From assembly GCA_002344795.1 (NCBI GenBank), contig DDUM01000056.1, positions 30,319-94,318 on the forward strand: 64,000 bases of DNA. Direction: 5' to 3'. Positions 25,508 to 34,930 of the stretch are shown piece after piece. The notes under the pieces are model-generated. The model did not search any database. It was not told the origin of the DNA and saw nothing but the letters and a program-made list of their open reading frames with translations. Source of the DNA: Flammeovirgaceae bacterium UBA2338. Its GTDB lineage: Bacteria > Bacteroidota > Bacteroidia > Cytophagales > Cyclobacteriaceae. The position numbers and the translations under genes were made by a program. Within the stretch, counting starts at the first letter, position 1, and each line of letters begins with the position of its first letter.

Positions 25508-26965
25508 ATGAAACACTATAGAAAAATATCAATAATTATCTTTATGACTGCATTGCTTTGGTCGTGTAGTCTAGACATAAATGTGGATCCGAATAACCCG
25601 GTAACCGCAGACGTTAGAGAGCTTCTCCCTAGTGGGCAGCTCACTGTAATCGAACCAATGGCTAATTTGATCAATGCAATCACATCTGCTGCCGTTCAAA
25701 CAAGAGTATCTACCCGATATGAAAACTACAACGTAGATAGAACCACTATCAATGGAATTTGGATCAACCAATTCTACAGTGGTGGTCTGAAGGATCTAGA
25801 GGACGTAATCGTGACTGGTACTCAAAATGAAAGCTGGCACTACGTTGGAGTTGCCAAGCTCATGAAGGCCTACGCATTTAGCATTATGGTTGACCTTTGG
25901 AATGATATTCCTTATGAAGATGCATTTAATTCAGAATTAGCTGAAATCGGTTACGAATCTGGGGCAAACATTTATTCAAAATTGTTGGCCTTAATAGACG
26001 AAGCTATTCTTGATTTGGATAAGACTTCTTTTACTTCACCTGGAGCCGATGATCTCATATACAACGGTAATTTAGAAATGTGGAAAAGGATGGGAAGGAC
26101 ACTCCAATTAAAAATGTATAACCAAACACGATTGGTTGATACAGGGGCTAAGGCTAAAATTCAGGCCTTGATTACAGCCCAGAATACTATCCAGTCAAGT
26201 GCTCAGGATTTTCAGATTTCATTCAACAGTTCTGCTTCACCTGAAAACAGAATACCCTTGTTCGTAAATGACTATATCACAAGGTTGGATAATAGGATCT
26301 CGTTGTATTTCTACAATACATTAAGTGGAAACAATGACCCAAGAATACCCTATTACATTTACAATCAACAACCAGGCGTATTTGAAGGACGTATCTCTGG
26401 TGACCCCACTAATCTGGCCACTTTCGAGGATCAAGACACAAGGTCGTTCCATGGGTTGTATCCTGCAGGAGGCAAGTTTGATGATGGTTCAGGCGGAGTA
26501 ACCAATGGAGACATGGGGGAAAAAGGTGCCGGTAAATACCGAATGATGACCAATGCAATGCGCATATTTATTGAGGCCGAAGCAGTTGCCTCATTAGGTG
26601 TTACCGGATCTGCAAGTCTTGATGCATTGTTTGAGCAAGGTATCCGAGAGTCTATGAAAAAGGTAAATGAGTTAGGTGTATCTCCTATGTCACAGGGTAC
26701 CATCGATACCTACGTGAACAACAGAATGGCGGAATTCACTGCTGCTGACAATACAGGGAAGTTAAGGCTGGTGATGATGGAAAAGTATGTGTTGCAATTT
26801 GGTAACGGAATGGAGCAGTATAACGATTGGAGGAGAACAGGCTATCCAGATAATCTAGATCTTGGATTTATTACCGGGGTTACACTGAATCGATTTCCAT
26901 ATCCAAGTAGTGAGAAGCCACCTACAACTCCTATCAACAGTGAGTTTGTTTTTTGGGATAATTAA
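25508..26965 (+). CDS. SusD/RagB-family surface lipoprotein
   Basis: Substrate-capturing lid for the SusC-like receptor. The 485-residue protein has a lipoprotein signal (LLWSCS, Cys at about residue 20) and the early LDINVDPNNPVTADVRELLPSG-type segment common to the family. Helical repeats follow, including WHYVGVAKLMKAYAFSIMV and LWNDIPYEDAF, and the protein ends with MEKYVLQFGNGMEQYNDWRR and a Pro-rich RFPYPSSE tail, both typical. It is spaced 11 bases after susC and 12 bases before a small lipoprotein gene, so one transcript is likely. Confidence 0.92.
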   Translation: MKHYRKISIIIFMTALLWSCSLDINVDPNNPVTADVRELLPSGQLTVIEPMANLINAITSAAVQTRVSTRYENYNVDRTTINGIWINQFYSGGLKDLEDVIVTGTQNESWHYVGVAKLMKAYAFSIMVDLWNDIPYEDAFNSELAEIGYESGANIYSKLLALIDEAILDLDKTSFTSPGADDLIYNGNLEMWKRMGRTLQLKMYNQTRLVDTGAKAKIQALITAQNTIQSSAQDFQISFNSSASPENRIPLFVNDYITRLDNRISLYFYNTLSGNNDPRIPYYIYNQQPGVFEGRISGDPTNLATFEDQDTRSFHGLYPAGGKFDDGSGGVTNGDMGEKGAGKYRMMTNAMRIFIEAEAVASLGVTGSASLDALFEQGIRESMKKVNELGVSPMSQGTIDTYVNNRMAEFTAADNTGKLRLVMMEKYVLQFGNGMEQYNDWRRTGYPDNLDLGFITGVTLNRFPYPSSEKPPTTPINSEFVFWDN

Positions 26966-26977
26966 AGAAATACAGCA

Positions 26978-27460
26978 ATGAAAAAGATTATATATATTCT
27001 ATCGATAGCATTACTTGGACTTGTATCATGTAATGATGATGAGAACGAAGCAGTTCCATCATATCTGGATGGAACACAATATGGAGTACTACTTCATGTC
27101 GATGTTTCAAGCTCCAAGACAATCAGTCTTGCTAATGTTAATACAGCCACTGTTGATTTCAAAGTGAGTTATGAAGGAGAGAAAAGACCTGTTGCATCAA
27201 TTAAAGCAACAAAGACATTCACTCCATCAGGAGGCGCAGCTTCAGCAGCGATTGATCAGATGACGTTCACAACTTTTCCGTCAACTGTATCAGTTTCAAT
27301 TAGTGATTTGGTTCAGGGCGTACCCGGATTAACATCTACTGCTGACCTAATGGCTAATGATTCATTTCAATTGAAATTCATCATTACCTATCAGGATGGC
27401 GGTGTGGCAACCAGGTATGGAACATTGAATAACCCCAATTTCACAATCAAGTTTAACTAA
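26978..27460 (+). CDS. Small lipoprotein of the SusCD locus
   Basis: 160 residues with a lipobox (LVSCN, Cys at about residue 18) and an acidic linker (DDENEA), then a predicted all-beta domain with no recognised family. Third outer-membrane component of the locus, 12 bases after susD and directly before a strong terminator. Such proteins often bind the same substrate at the cell surface (SusE/SusF-like role), but here this is inference from position alone. Confidence 0.8.
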   Translation: MKKIIYILSIALLGLVSCNDDENEAVPSYLDGTQYGVLLHVDVSSSKTISLANVNTATVDFKVSYEGEKRPVASIKATKTFTPSGGAASAAIDQMTFTTFPSTVSVSISDLVQGVPGLTSTADLMANDSFQLKFIITYQDGGVATRYGTLNNPNFTIKFN

Positions 27461-27464
27461 AACT

Positions 27465-27492
27465 AAGGGGAGGGTTCTACCCTCCCCTTTTT
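27465..27492 (+). terminator. Terminator closing the SusCD operon
   Basis: Perfect stem AAGGGGAGGG / CCCTCCCCTT with a TTCTA-type loop, followed by a T run. It starts 4 bases after the lipoprotein stop codon. Confidence 0.92.
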
Positions 27493-27516
27493 AACTACTC
27501 TGCTTAAAAAATCTTT

Positions 27517-27535
27517 GTATGGAAAACATCCATAC
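27517..27535 (+). promoter_or_regulatory. Short inverted repeat upstream of the first cyclophilin gene
   Basis: GTATGGA and TCCATAC arms around AAACA, 32 bases before the start codon at 27567. It could be an operator or a leader hairpin. There is no further evidence. Confidence 0.25.
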
Positions 27536-27566
27536 CTGGATCTCTATTCACTAAGATTTATTCAAA

Positions 27567-28139
27567 ATGAAATCAATGCTAAGTGCGTTAATATGCTGCT
27601 CGCTATTTATACTAAGCTGTCAAGGCGACCAGACAAATGTCTACACGATAAAAACCGAGCTTGGAGACATTCAGATTGAAGTGTACCCAGACAAGGCGCC
27701 CATTACAGTAGCCAACTTCAAGCGTTATATCGACCAGGCCAAATTCGAAGGCGCCTATTTCTATCGCGTGGTTCGAATGGATAACCAACCTGTTAGTCCA
27801 ATAAAAATTGAAGTCATTCAGGGTGATTTTACGGGAAAAGAATACTACTTCCCGGTGATTGAACATGAGACCACTGAAAAAACAGGTCTTTCACATAAAG
27901 ATGGAACTGTATCTATGGGCAGGTTTGCAGTAGGAACTACAGCTGCAGAATTCTTCATATGTATTAACGACCAGCCAGAATTGGATTTTGGCGGTAAAAG
28001 AAATCCAGACGGGCAAGGATTTGCAGCATTTGGGCAAGTATTAGATGGAATGGATGTAGTGAGAAAAATACAAGCAGGGGAAACAGATAAGCAAACCCTG
28101 ATCAAGAAAATAAAAATCAATGGGATCTACCCTAACTAA
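27567..28139 (+). CDS. Cyclophilin-type peptidyl-prolyl cis-trans isomerase, lipoprotein (copy 1)
   Basis: Catalyses prolyl bond isomerisation in envelope proteins. The 190 residues begin with a lipoprotein signal (LFILSCQG, Cys at about residue 18). The cyclophilin domain has TELGDIQIEVYPDKAPITVANF, FYRVVRMDN, DGTVSMGRF, AAEFFICINDQPELDFGG and FAAFGQVLDGMDVVRKI. The active-site Arg in FYRVVR and the Phe/Gln set look retained in part. The next gene, 11 bases on, is a close paralogue. The pair follows the terminator of the SusCD operon, so it has its own promoter. Confidence 0.92.
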   Translation: MKSMLSALICCSLFILSCQGDQTNVYTIKTELGDIQIEVYPDKAPITVANFKRYIDQAKFEGAYFYRVVRMDNQPVSPIKIEVIQGDFTGKEYYFPVIEHETTEKTGLSHKDGTVSMGRFAVGTTAAEFFICINDQPELDFGGKRNPDGQGFAAFGQVLDGMDVVRKIQAGETDKQTLIKKIKINGIYPN

Positions 28140-28150
28140 AAATTAAAAAT

Positions 28151-28723
28151 ATGAAACATCTCAGCTTACTATTTTGGGTATTAATAATTGCAGGAACCAC
28201 CTGTCTCGGACAAAAGAATGTCCATGTGATTGAAACAGAGATTGGTGATATTGTATTCAAAACCTATCCAAAAAAATCACCGATAGCAGTTAAGAATTTT
28301 GAAAAGTACGAGCAAAAAGGTGACTTTGAAGGTGCATCATTCTACAGAGTAGTCAGGATGGATAATCAACCTAATGATTCTATTAGGATCGAAGTCATCC
28401 AGGGAAATTTTACTGCAAACGAAAATAGTGAAGGTCCCATTCCGCATGTTACGAATGATAAAACAGGTATCCTGCATAAAGATGGTGCCGTTTCTATGGC
28501 ACGTGGAAAACCCGGTACTGCCTCAGTTGCATTTTTTATCTGTATCAATGACCAACCAGAATTGGATTTTGGAGGAAAACGCAATCCAGATGGCCAAGGC
28601 TTCGATGCTTTTGGGCAAGTGATTAGTGGGATGGATATCGTACGAAAAATTCAAAGTGGCCAAACAGAACAACAAACTCTAAAATCACCGATAAAGATTA
28701 CTCGCATCTACAAGAAGAATTAA
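28151..28723 (+). CDS. Cyclophilin-type peptidyl-prolyl cis-trans isomerase, periplasmic (copy 2)
   Basis: Tandem paralogue of the preceding gene with the same length (190 aa) and shared segments (FYRVVRMDNQP, IEVIQG, LDFGGKRNPDGQGF, GMDIVRKIQ). It differs at the N terminus: the signal peptide ends TTCLGQKN. A cysteine is present, but the sequence around it (GTTCLG) is a poorer lipobox, so this copy may be soluble in the periplasm. The duplication with different targeting suggests two populations of the same foldase. It lies 11 bases after copy 1. Confidence 0.92.
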   Translation: MKHLSLLFWVLIIAGTTCLGQKNVHVIETEIGDIVFKTYPKKSPIAVKNFEKYEQKGDFEGASFYRVVRMDNQPNDSIRIEVIQGNFTANENSEGPIPHVTNDKTGILHKDGAVSMARGKPGTASVAFFICINDQPELDFGGKRNPDGQGFDAFGQVISGMDIVRKIQSGQTEQQTLKSPIKITRIYKKN

Positions 28724-28871
28724 GTATTCACGCATATAGCGGTACTCTCCTTTGTTAATCTCGCAAGAATACAACATTATATGTGTGGTTTATTAGTTAT
28801 TCTTTTCATAAAAAATGAAAAAGTCGTAATTTTCAGGTTATAACAATTCGATGTCGGACCTAAACAACCAA

Positions 28872-29333
28872 ATGATGAAGATCAAAGTACTATTTCTGTT
28901 TCTAATAACAAGCATGATGAGCACCATGGCAATTGCTCAAGATGATGCCATTACAGATGAAGACCTGAAAAAATATGCTGTAGCGATGGATTCCATTGAG
29001 AACATGAAAGGGCATTTAATAGAAACCATTACAGAGATGGTAAAAGGGAACGAAGAAGTATCTGCTTCCCGCTATAATGAACTGTCTAAAATAATTGATG
29101 ATGAGACTAAATTGGCTGAAGCAGAAGCTACAGAAGTTGAAATAGAATTCGTAAAATCCGTAGCAGCAAAAAAGGAAGAAGAAACAGCTAAAATTAACGA
29201 AGCTTTTCAATCTCTTGCTGTGGACTACATCGGTGCGAAAACGTACAACGCTGTGAAGAAAGCACTAATAGAAGATGAAGAGATCATGGCGAAGTACAAA
29301 GCAATTACAGAAGCGCTTTCGGCTAGCAAATAA
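28872..29333 (+). CDS. Secreted helical protein of unknown function
   Basis: About 153 residues: a signal peptide (ending STMAIAQ) and then a Glu/Lys/Ala-rich, probably all-helical domain (ITDEDLKKYAVAMDSIENMK, DETKLAEAEATEVEIEF). The start near 28872 (Met-Met-Lys) is preferred because the seven residues before it in the open frame (from 28851) are polar. The pattern is loosely like DUF4168-type periplasmic proteins, but I would not assign it. It stands alone with a bidirectional terminator 26 bases after its stop. Confidence 0.7.
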   Translation: MMKIKVLFLFLITSMMSTMAIAQDDAITDEDLKKYAVAMDSIENMKGHLIETITEMVKGNEEVSASRYNELSKIIDDETKLAEAEATEVEIEFVKSVAAKKEEETAKINEAFQSLAVDYIGAKTYNAVKKALIEDEEIMAKYKAITEALSASK

Positions 29334-29358
29334 GTTTTAATTACAGTACGCTAAAAAG

Positions 29359-29410
29359 GCTGTCTCAAAAGTCACTTCGTTCGCAATGACGAAGTGACTT
29401 TTGAGGCAGC
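29359..29410. terminator. Bidirectional terminator formed from a MITE-end hairpin
   Basis: Arms GCTGTCTCAAAAGTCACTTC and complement (22 bp, one G-T wobble) with an 8-base loop between two convergent genes. Each side has T-rich sequence for its own strand. The arm sequence is the terminal CTGTCTCAAAAGT of the MITE-like elements at 3734 and 18403, so this is a collapsed or end-only copy used as a terminator for the helical protein gene and for parC. Confidence 0.75.
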
Positions 29411-29450
29411 TTTATTTTTATAAAAGAGCCTCTGGTAAAATAGTTGTTTA

Positions 29451-32354
29451 CTATAACTCCAACTCGATCGTATCCCCTATCCCAAAGGCAGTTCCCTGTC
29501 CAGACTTCTTATCACTTTTTGCCTTTACCTCCTCTTTTTGATTTTCCTTTTGGGGCTGGCTTTCTTCGAAGAGGCTTGCTTGCCCTGCTTTTTGGCTTTG
29601 ACTTTGGTCTTGGCCTGGGTTTTGGCTTTTGCTTTGACCCTGGTTTTGACTTTGACTTTTTTCCTGGGGCTGACTTTTTTGCCGGCTTTCTTTTTGGGGC
29701 TGCCCGTTTTGCGGCTCTGGGTTTTCCGATTTTTTTTTTTGCGACTGAGAACGAGTGGATTTAACTCCTTTCATTTCAGACGCATCTTCCTGCGATTCTT
29801 CATCCGCTCCACCACCCGATTCTTCTACCGGTTTGAGCTTGGTCACTTTGTGCGGAGATAATCGATTGCCCAATGCCTTCCATCCCTTCACATCTACTAT
29901 CTCTTCCAGGTGAATGGTTTCGAGTTCTTTTGTTTTGCTTTTCCCCTTTACCAATTCAGCAATTATTTCTGGCGAATCCGCAGTGGATGCAAACTCTAAC
30001 CGGGAACCAATGCCTTCAGATATAAAACCAAAGTCTTTGTCTACGGTATTGGTTTCAATTTGGAACCGCTTCACAAAATGCTGCTTGCTCTCTCCATCCC
30101 AGTACACCGCAGTAATCACTTTCTTAGGGTTGAATTTCTCAACCAGCAATGTTTTCTCTTCGCCATCAAATCGGGTATTCAATTCAAACCCAGTCAATTT
30201 ATAATTACCACTCTTTGTGATAGAGAGGATCAGGTCATCACCATCGAATTTCCCAACATGCTTACCTCGCTTGTCTTTGTTTAGGCGACCTGAAACCGGA
30301 TCAAACCACAAATCTAACCCACTGAGGGTAGAGACACCGGATTGAAGTAATTCAACTTTTCTTATGGGATACTTGGTTAACGTATTCCCTCTAGATCCTC
30401 TGCCCTTTATTTCAAGTTCTGAAAAGTCAAACTCAAAAATTTTCTTGCGGGCAGAGCTTGCAGCTGTAAGCTTCACAATTACCACTTCAGCTTCGCCATT
30501 GGGATTGGCACTCAGATAATGTACTCTGCTGTTGGGATTGCCCTGGGTAAGATCATATTCTTTGTCCCTGATGATAGCGGGAATCGTAAATCGTTTCACA
30601 AAGGATTTCCCCGTTTTTCCATCCGAATAAATCAGGTTGAACACCATACGGTCATCCCCCTTCTTCCACACGCCTGTGTACAAAATATCCTTACCCATAA
30701 ATACCTTCTCCGCAATACGGGATACAATGGCCTTACCATCTTTGCGAATGGCTATGATATCATCAATCTCCGAACACTCCGCAATGAATTCATCTCTACG
30801 CAATCCCCAACCGATAAAGCCATCTTCTCTATTGACATAAAGTTTCTGGTTATTGGCGATTACCTCTGTTGCAGTAACAGTCTGGAAGCTCTTAATCTCC
30901 GTTTTTCTTTCTCTTCCTTTACCATACTTATCCAAAAGGTTTTGGTAATAAGCAATGGCATACTCAGTCAAATGCTTAAGGTGGTGCTTGGTTTGTTTTA
31001 GTTCATCCTCAAGGTTTTTAAGCAGGTCATCCGCCTTGAATGAATCGTATTTAGAAATCCGTTTGATTCGAATCTCCGTTAACCGAAGGATGTCATCCCG
31101 TGTAATCTCTCTATAGAATTGTTTTTTATAAGGTTTTAACCCCTTGTCGATCGTGCTGATTACCTCCTCAAAGGTTTCGCACTCTTCAATGTTGCGATAG
31201 ATTCTTTTCTCAATAAATATTTTCTCCAACGAAGAAAACAAAATCTTCTCCATCAGTTCGTCCTTTCGTATCTCCAATTCCCGCTTGAGCAACTTCACCG
31301 TTTGCTCCGTATTGTATTTGAGGATTTCGTTCACTTTCATGAACCTCGGCTTGTCCTCTACGATTACACACGCATTGGGAGAGATGGATACCTCACAATC
31401 GGTAAAAGCATACAGGGCATCCATTACAATCTCGGGAGCATGACCCGGCTGCAGATGAACCAGAATTTCAACATCCTTGGCTGTATTGTCGACAACCTGC
31501 TTTATTTTAATCTTTCCTTTCTCACTGGCCTTAACAATGGATTCTATAAGAGATGTGGTCGTTACTCCAAAGGGTATCTCTTTGATTACTAATGCTTTTT
31601 TATCTTGTATTTCGATTTTAGCTCTAACCTTAATTCTGCTGCCTCTTATCCCCTGATCGTACTCGGTGAAGTCTGCGTACCCTCCTCCCGGAAAGTCAGG
31701 AAATATTTTTACACTCTTTCCTTTGAGTACATCAATAGAGGCTTTGATCAATTCACAAAAGTTGTGCGGAAGAATCTTTGTTGACAACCCCACAGCAATT
31801 CCCTCAACACCTTGTGCCAGCAGCAATGGAAACTTAACAGGCAGTGTTACAGGTTCTCTCTTTCTACCATCATAAGACAATTGCCACTCTGTGGTCTGAG
31901 GGTTGTAGACTACATCCAACGCAAATTTTGACAAACGCGCCTCGATATAACGAGGTGCTGCTGCGCTGTCCCCTGTCCTAATATCGCCCCAGTTTCCCTG
32001 CGTCTCCAGCAGCAGGTCCTTCTGGCCAATATTTACCATGGCTTCTCCTATCGCAGCATCACCATGAGGATGGTACTGCATGGTCTGGCCGATTACATTC
32101 GCTACTTTATTGAACCTTCCATCGTCCATCTCTTTGATGGCGTGTGCAATTCTACGTTGTACGGGTTTAAGTCCGTCTTCAATGCGTGGCACTGCCCGCT
32201 CCAGAATTACATACGAGGCATAATCAAGAAACCAATGTTGATATAAGCCGTCTATGTCTATTGATTCGATATCATGGATTACATCCCCACCCTTTGTGGA
32301 TCTGGTCTTGATTACTTTTGGTTTGTGTGTCTTGTCTTTCTTCTTTTTGCCCAT
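29451..32354 (-). CDS. parC: DNA topoisomerase IV subunit A (GyrA/ParC family) with a long Gln/Ser/Lys-rich tail
   Basis: Breaks and rejoins DNA for decatenation of daughter chromosomes. The 967-residue protein has the catalytic core up to about 480, with the active-site Tyr at 136 (AAPRYIEARLS), followed by a beta-propeller-like C-terminal part. Directly upstream is a ParE-type subunit, which supports ParC over GyrA. About the last 115 residues are low complexity (repeating SQSQ, QPQK, SQNPG), ending in a more ordered GTAFGIGDTIELEL. On the opposite strand this tail creates open frames that are not genes. The start ATG at 32354 follows parE by 15 bases. Confidence 0.93.
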   Translation of the reverse strand: MGKKKKDKTHKPKVIKTRSTKGGDVIHDIESIDIDGLYQHWFLDYASYVILERAVPRIEDGLKPVQRRIAHAIKEMDDGRFNKVANVIGQTMQYHPHGDAAIGEAMVNIGQKDLLLETQGNWGDIRTGDSAAAPRYIEARLSKFALDVVYNPQTTEWQLSYDGRKREPVTLPVKFPLLLAQGVEGIAVGLSTKILPHNFCELIKASIDVLKGKSVKIFPDFPGGGYADFTEYDQGIRGSRIKVRAKIEIQDKKALVIKEIPFGVTTTSLIESIVKASEKGKIKIKQVVDNTAKDVEILVHLQPGHAPEIVMDALYAFTDCEVSISPNACVIVEDKPRFMKVNEILKYNTEQTVKLLKRELEIRKDELMEKILFSSLEKIFIEKRIYRNIEECETFEEVISTIDKGLKPYKKQFYREITRDDILRLTEIRIKRISKYDSFKADDLLKNLEDELKQTKHHLKHLTEYAIAYYQNLLDKYGKGRERKTEIKSFQTVTATEVIANNQKLYVNREDGFIGWGLRRDEFIAECSEIDDIIAIRKDGKAIVSRIAEKVFMGKDILYTGVWKKGDDRMVFNLIYSDGKTGKSFVKRFTIPAIIRDKEYDLTQGNPNSRVHYLSANPNGEAEVVIVKLTAASSARKKIFEFDFSELEIKGRGSRGNTLTKYPIRKVELLQSGVSTLSGLDLWFDPVSGRLNKDKRGKHVGKFDGDDLILSITKSGNYKLTGFELNTRFDGEEKTLLVEKFNPKKVITAVYWDGESKQHFVKRFQIETNTVDKDFGFISEGIGSRLEFASTADSPEIIAELVKGKSKTKELETIHLEEIVDVKGWKALGNRLSPHKVTKLKPVEESGGGADEESQEDASEMKGVKSTRSQSQKKKSENPEPQNGQPQKESRQKSQPQEKSQSQNQGQSKSQNPGQDQSQSQKAGQASLFEESQPQKENQKEEVKAKSDKKSGQGTAFGIGDTIELEL

Positions 32355-32369
32355 GGGAGCCGTAACTTT

Positions 32370-34247
32370 TTAAGCTTCTACTTCTTCAACAATGTCTTCT
32401 TTAACAATGTCCATTTCAATTCTTAGGTTGTCGATGATAAACTCCTGACGGGTAGGGCTATTTTTGCCCATATAGAATTCAAGGATCTTCCCGAGATGAC
32501 TATCCTTACCCAGAATGACAGGTTGTAACCTGATGTTTTCTCCAATAAATTCTCCAAACTCATCAGGTGATATCTCACCTAAACCTTTAAAGCGCGTGAT
32601 CTCTGGTTTACTTCCTAGTTTATCCACTGCCTCTCGTTTCTCTTCTTCAGAATAACAATAAATCGTTTCTTTCTTGTTGCGCACACGGAACAAAGGTGTT
32701 TCGAGAATAAATACATGGCCTGACTTTACCAACTCAGGAAAGAACTGTAAAAAGAAAGTGAGCAACAGTAAGCGGATGTGCATTCCATCCACATCGGCAT
32801 CCGTAGCGATGATCACCTTGTTATACCTCAACCCTTCCAGACCGTCCTCAATATTCAATGCATGTTGTAAAAGGTTAAACTCCTCATTCTCATACACTAC
32901 CTTTTTAGTCAGGCCAAAACAATTCAAAGGCTTACCTCGCAAGCTAAATACCGCCTGAGTTTCTACATCCCTGGATTTGGTAATAGAGCCACTGGCAGAA
33001 TCTCCCTCTGTAATAAAAATCATTGACTCCTGACTGCGTGCTCCTTTCTCTTCATTGAAGTGAAAGCGGCAATCGCGGAGTTTCTTGTTGTGAAGATTTG
33101 CTTTTTTGGCACGTTCGTTAGCTAATTTCTTAATCCCAGCAATCTCTTTACGCTCCCGCTCAGATTGCTGAATGCGCTTAAGCAATGCTTCTGAAGATTT
33201 CGGATTACTATGAAGGTATATTTCCAGTTCCCTAGACACAAAGTCTGCGATAAAGCTTCTTACGGTAGGTCCATTTGGAGCCATGTGAATAGATCCCAGC
33301 TTTGTCTTGGTCTGTGATTCAAATACAGGTTCCTGAACACGCACTGCAATAGCCGCCACCATACTCGCCCGTATGTCGGAAGCATCGTAATCCTTTTTGA
33401 AATAGGCCCTCACTCCTTTTACCACACCCTCACGAAATGCCGCCAGGTGTGTACCTCCCTGTGTCGTATTTTGTCCGTTTACGAAAGAGTAGTATTCTTC
33501 ACCATATTGCGTACCATGGGTAAGTGCAAATTCAATGTCATTACCTTTGACGTGGATAATGGGATACCTCATCTCCTCATTTTCGATTTTCTGTTTCAAT
33601 AGATCCAGAAGGCCATCCTTGCTATAGAACTTCTTACCATTGTAGTTAATAGTAAGTCCAGCATTTAGAAAGGCATAGTTCCACATCAAGTCATCCAGGT
33701 ATTCAGGGATGAAATGATAGTTTTTAAACATCGTTTCATCCGGCTCGAAGAGGATAGTCGTTCCGTTCTTGTCATTGGATTTGGTGATTTTGGCATCGTT
33801 GGTAATCTTGCCTTTTTTGAATTCGGCCACTTTGGTTTTACCATCTCTGAAAGCCTGCACTTTGAAATAATTGGAAAGTGCGTTAACGGCTTTGGTACCT
33901 ACTCCATTCAATCCCACCGATTTTTGAAAGGCGTTGGAGTCGTATTTAGCTCCTGTATTGATCTTGGAAACGCAATCAATTACTTTACCCAAAGGAATGC
34001 CACGTCCATAATCTCTGATCGTTACACTTTGGTCTGTGATCTTCACGTCAATCACCTTTCCATATCCCATCATGTGCTCATCGATGGAGTTATCCATTAC
34101 CTCTTTCACCAGTACATAGATACCATCATCCTTGGAAGAGCCATCACCCAATTTACCTATGTACATACCCGGTCTTAGCCGGATATGCTCTCTCCAATCA
34201 AGTGACTTAATACTTGATTCATCATACTGAAATAAATCTTTCGCCAT
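32370..34247 (-). CDS. parE: DNA topoisomerase IV subunit B
   Basis: ATPase subunit of topoisomerase IV, working with the downstream parC product. The 625 residues carry the GHKL ATPase motifs (MDNSIDEHMMGYGK, DYGRGIPLGK, GLNGVGTKAVNALS), then the transducer domain and a TOPRIM domain (FITEGDSASGSITKSRD, DADVDGMHIRLLLLTFF). The C terminus is PTRQEFIIDNLRIE-like. It forms a two-gene operon with parC, 15 bases apart. Gyrase B has similar motifs; the ParC-type partner and the length favour ParE. Confidence 0.94.
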   Translation of the reverse strand: MAKDLFQYDESSIKSLDWREHIRLRPGMYIGKLGDGSSKDDGIYVLVKEVMDNSIDEHMMGYGKVIDVKITDQSVTIRDYGRGIPLGKVIDCVSKINTGAKYDSNAFQKSVGLNGVGTKAVNALSNYFKVQAFRDGKTKVAEFKKGKITNDAKITKSNDKNGTTILFEPDETMFKNYHFIPEYLDDLMWNYAFLNAGLTINYNGKKFYSKDGLLDLLKQKIENEEMRYPIIHVKGNDIEFALTHGTQYGEEYYSFVNGQNTTQGGTHLAAFREGVVKGVRAYFKKDYDASDIRASMVAAIAVRVQEPVFESQTKTKLGSIHMAPNGPTVRSFIADFVSRELEIYLHSNPKSSEALLKRIQQSERERKEIAGIKKLANERAKKANLHNKKLRDCRFHFNEEKGARSQESMIFITEGDSASGSITKSRDVETQAVFSLRGKPLNCFGLTKKVVYENEEFNLLQHALNIEDGLEGLRYNKVIIATDADVDGMHIRLLLLTFFLQFFPELVKSGHVFILETPLFRVRNKKETIYCYSEEEKREAVDKLGSKPEITRFKGLGEISPDEFGEFIGENIRLQPVILGKDSHLGKILEFYMGKNSPTRQEFIIDNLRIEMDIVKEDIVEEVEA

Positions 34248-34401
34248 AATATTGTTCTGCCGGGTTTTACTTTTATCTGGTTATCATGCTTTTACAAAAA
34301 ACACCCTGGGAATCGAAGTTTAAAAAATGATTGAGGCCAATAAAACGATTTTTCGCGGGATAGCAAGCGAGTTAATCACGCAGTGCATTACAAAAATTTA
34401 T

Positions 34402-34451
34402 AAAGTAACTGCTCTTAAACTATTGATACACAGTATATCAATAACAGTTAC
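34402..34451 (-). terminator. Hairpin between the 146-aa gene and parE
   Basis: AGTAACTG / CAGTTACT and an inner TATTGAT / ATCAATA pair with each other around a small loop with an asymmetric bulge. It lies immediately after the stop of the minus-strand 146-aa gene and could end its transcript before parE. The T run is weak. Confidence 0.4.
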
Positions 34452-34892
34452 TCAAACTGTTTGTTTATCTACAATTTTACGCGAAACCGAATAGAGAGGC
34501 CATCCAATTGCCCAAATGATAACCAAAGCAACGCTTCCGTATATCACTATTCCAAGGTTATCGTAAGAAAATCTCTCACCACTATTGAGTACATTAAAAT
34601 ACCCCAACACAGTAATCAAGAAGAAGTTCAAAAGTATGATCTGCACAAAAAACCATACACTAAATGGTTCATTCCTGTTGCCGTAGAGTTTGGAGAATAC
34701 AAAAACCAACACATTGATTAAAGCAACCACACCCAGGGTAATGTAGAACACGGAATCCCGTGATAAACTCAACCTTTCCACCCCCTCCTGAATAACAACT
34801 TGCTGTGGCAAAGAGGCGTAGATGTACATAAATATCGCCATAAAGCCCATCAGGGAAAGAAACCACACTGCTTTAATTATCTTTAAGATCAT
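34452..34892 (-). CDS. Four-helix membrane protein of unknown function
   Basis: 146 residues from ATG at 34892, with four hydrophobic segments (about 4-22, 48-68, 82-101 and 112-132) separated by short loops. The start at 34892 is preferred to an upstream in-frame Met at 34958 because the extension would overlap the divergent hydroxylase gene and is polar. I do not recognise a family. The C-terminal SVSRKIVDKQTV is probably cytoplasmic. It is divergent from the fatty acid hydroxylase gene; the two start codons are about 40 bases apart. Confidence 0.7.
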   Translation of the reverse strand: MILKIIKAVWFLSLMGFMAIFMYIYASLPQQVVIQEGVERLSLSRDSVFYITLGVVALINVLVFVFSKLYGNRNEPFSVWFFVQIILLNFFLITVLGYFNVLNSGERFSYDNLGIVIYGSVALVIIWAIGWPLYSVSRKIVDKQTV

Positions 34893-34930
34893 GTTACTAA
34901 ATTTGATGTTGCAAGTTAACTCGAAAAGCT

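Noticed and set aside
29444..29861. Overlapping plus-strand open frames rich in Phe and Leu
   Set aside because: Antisense of the repetitive tail of parC; composition comes from the Gln/Lys codons on the other strand.
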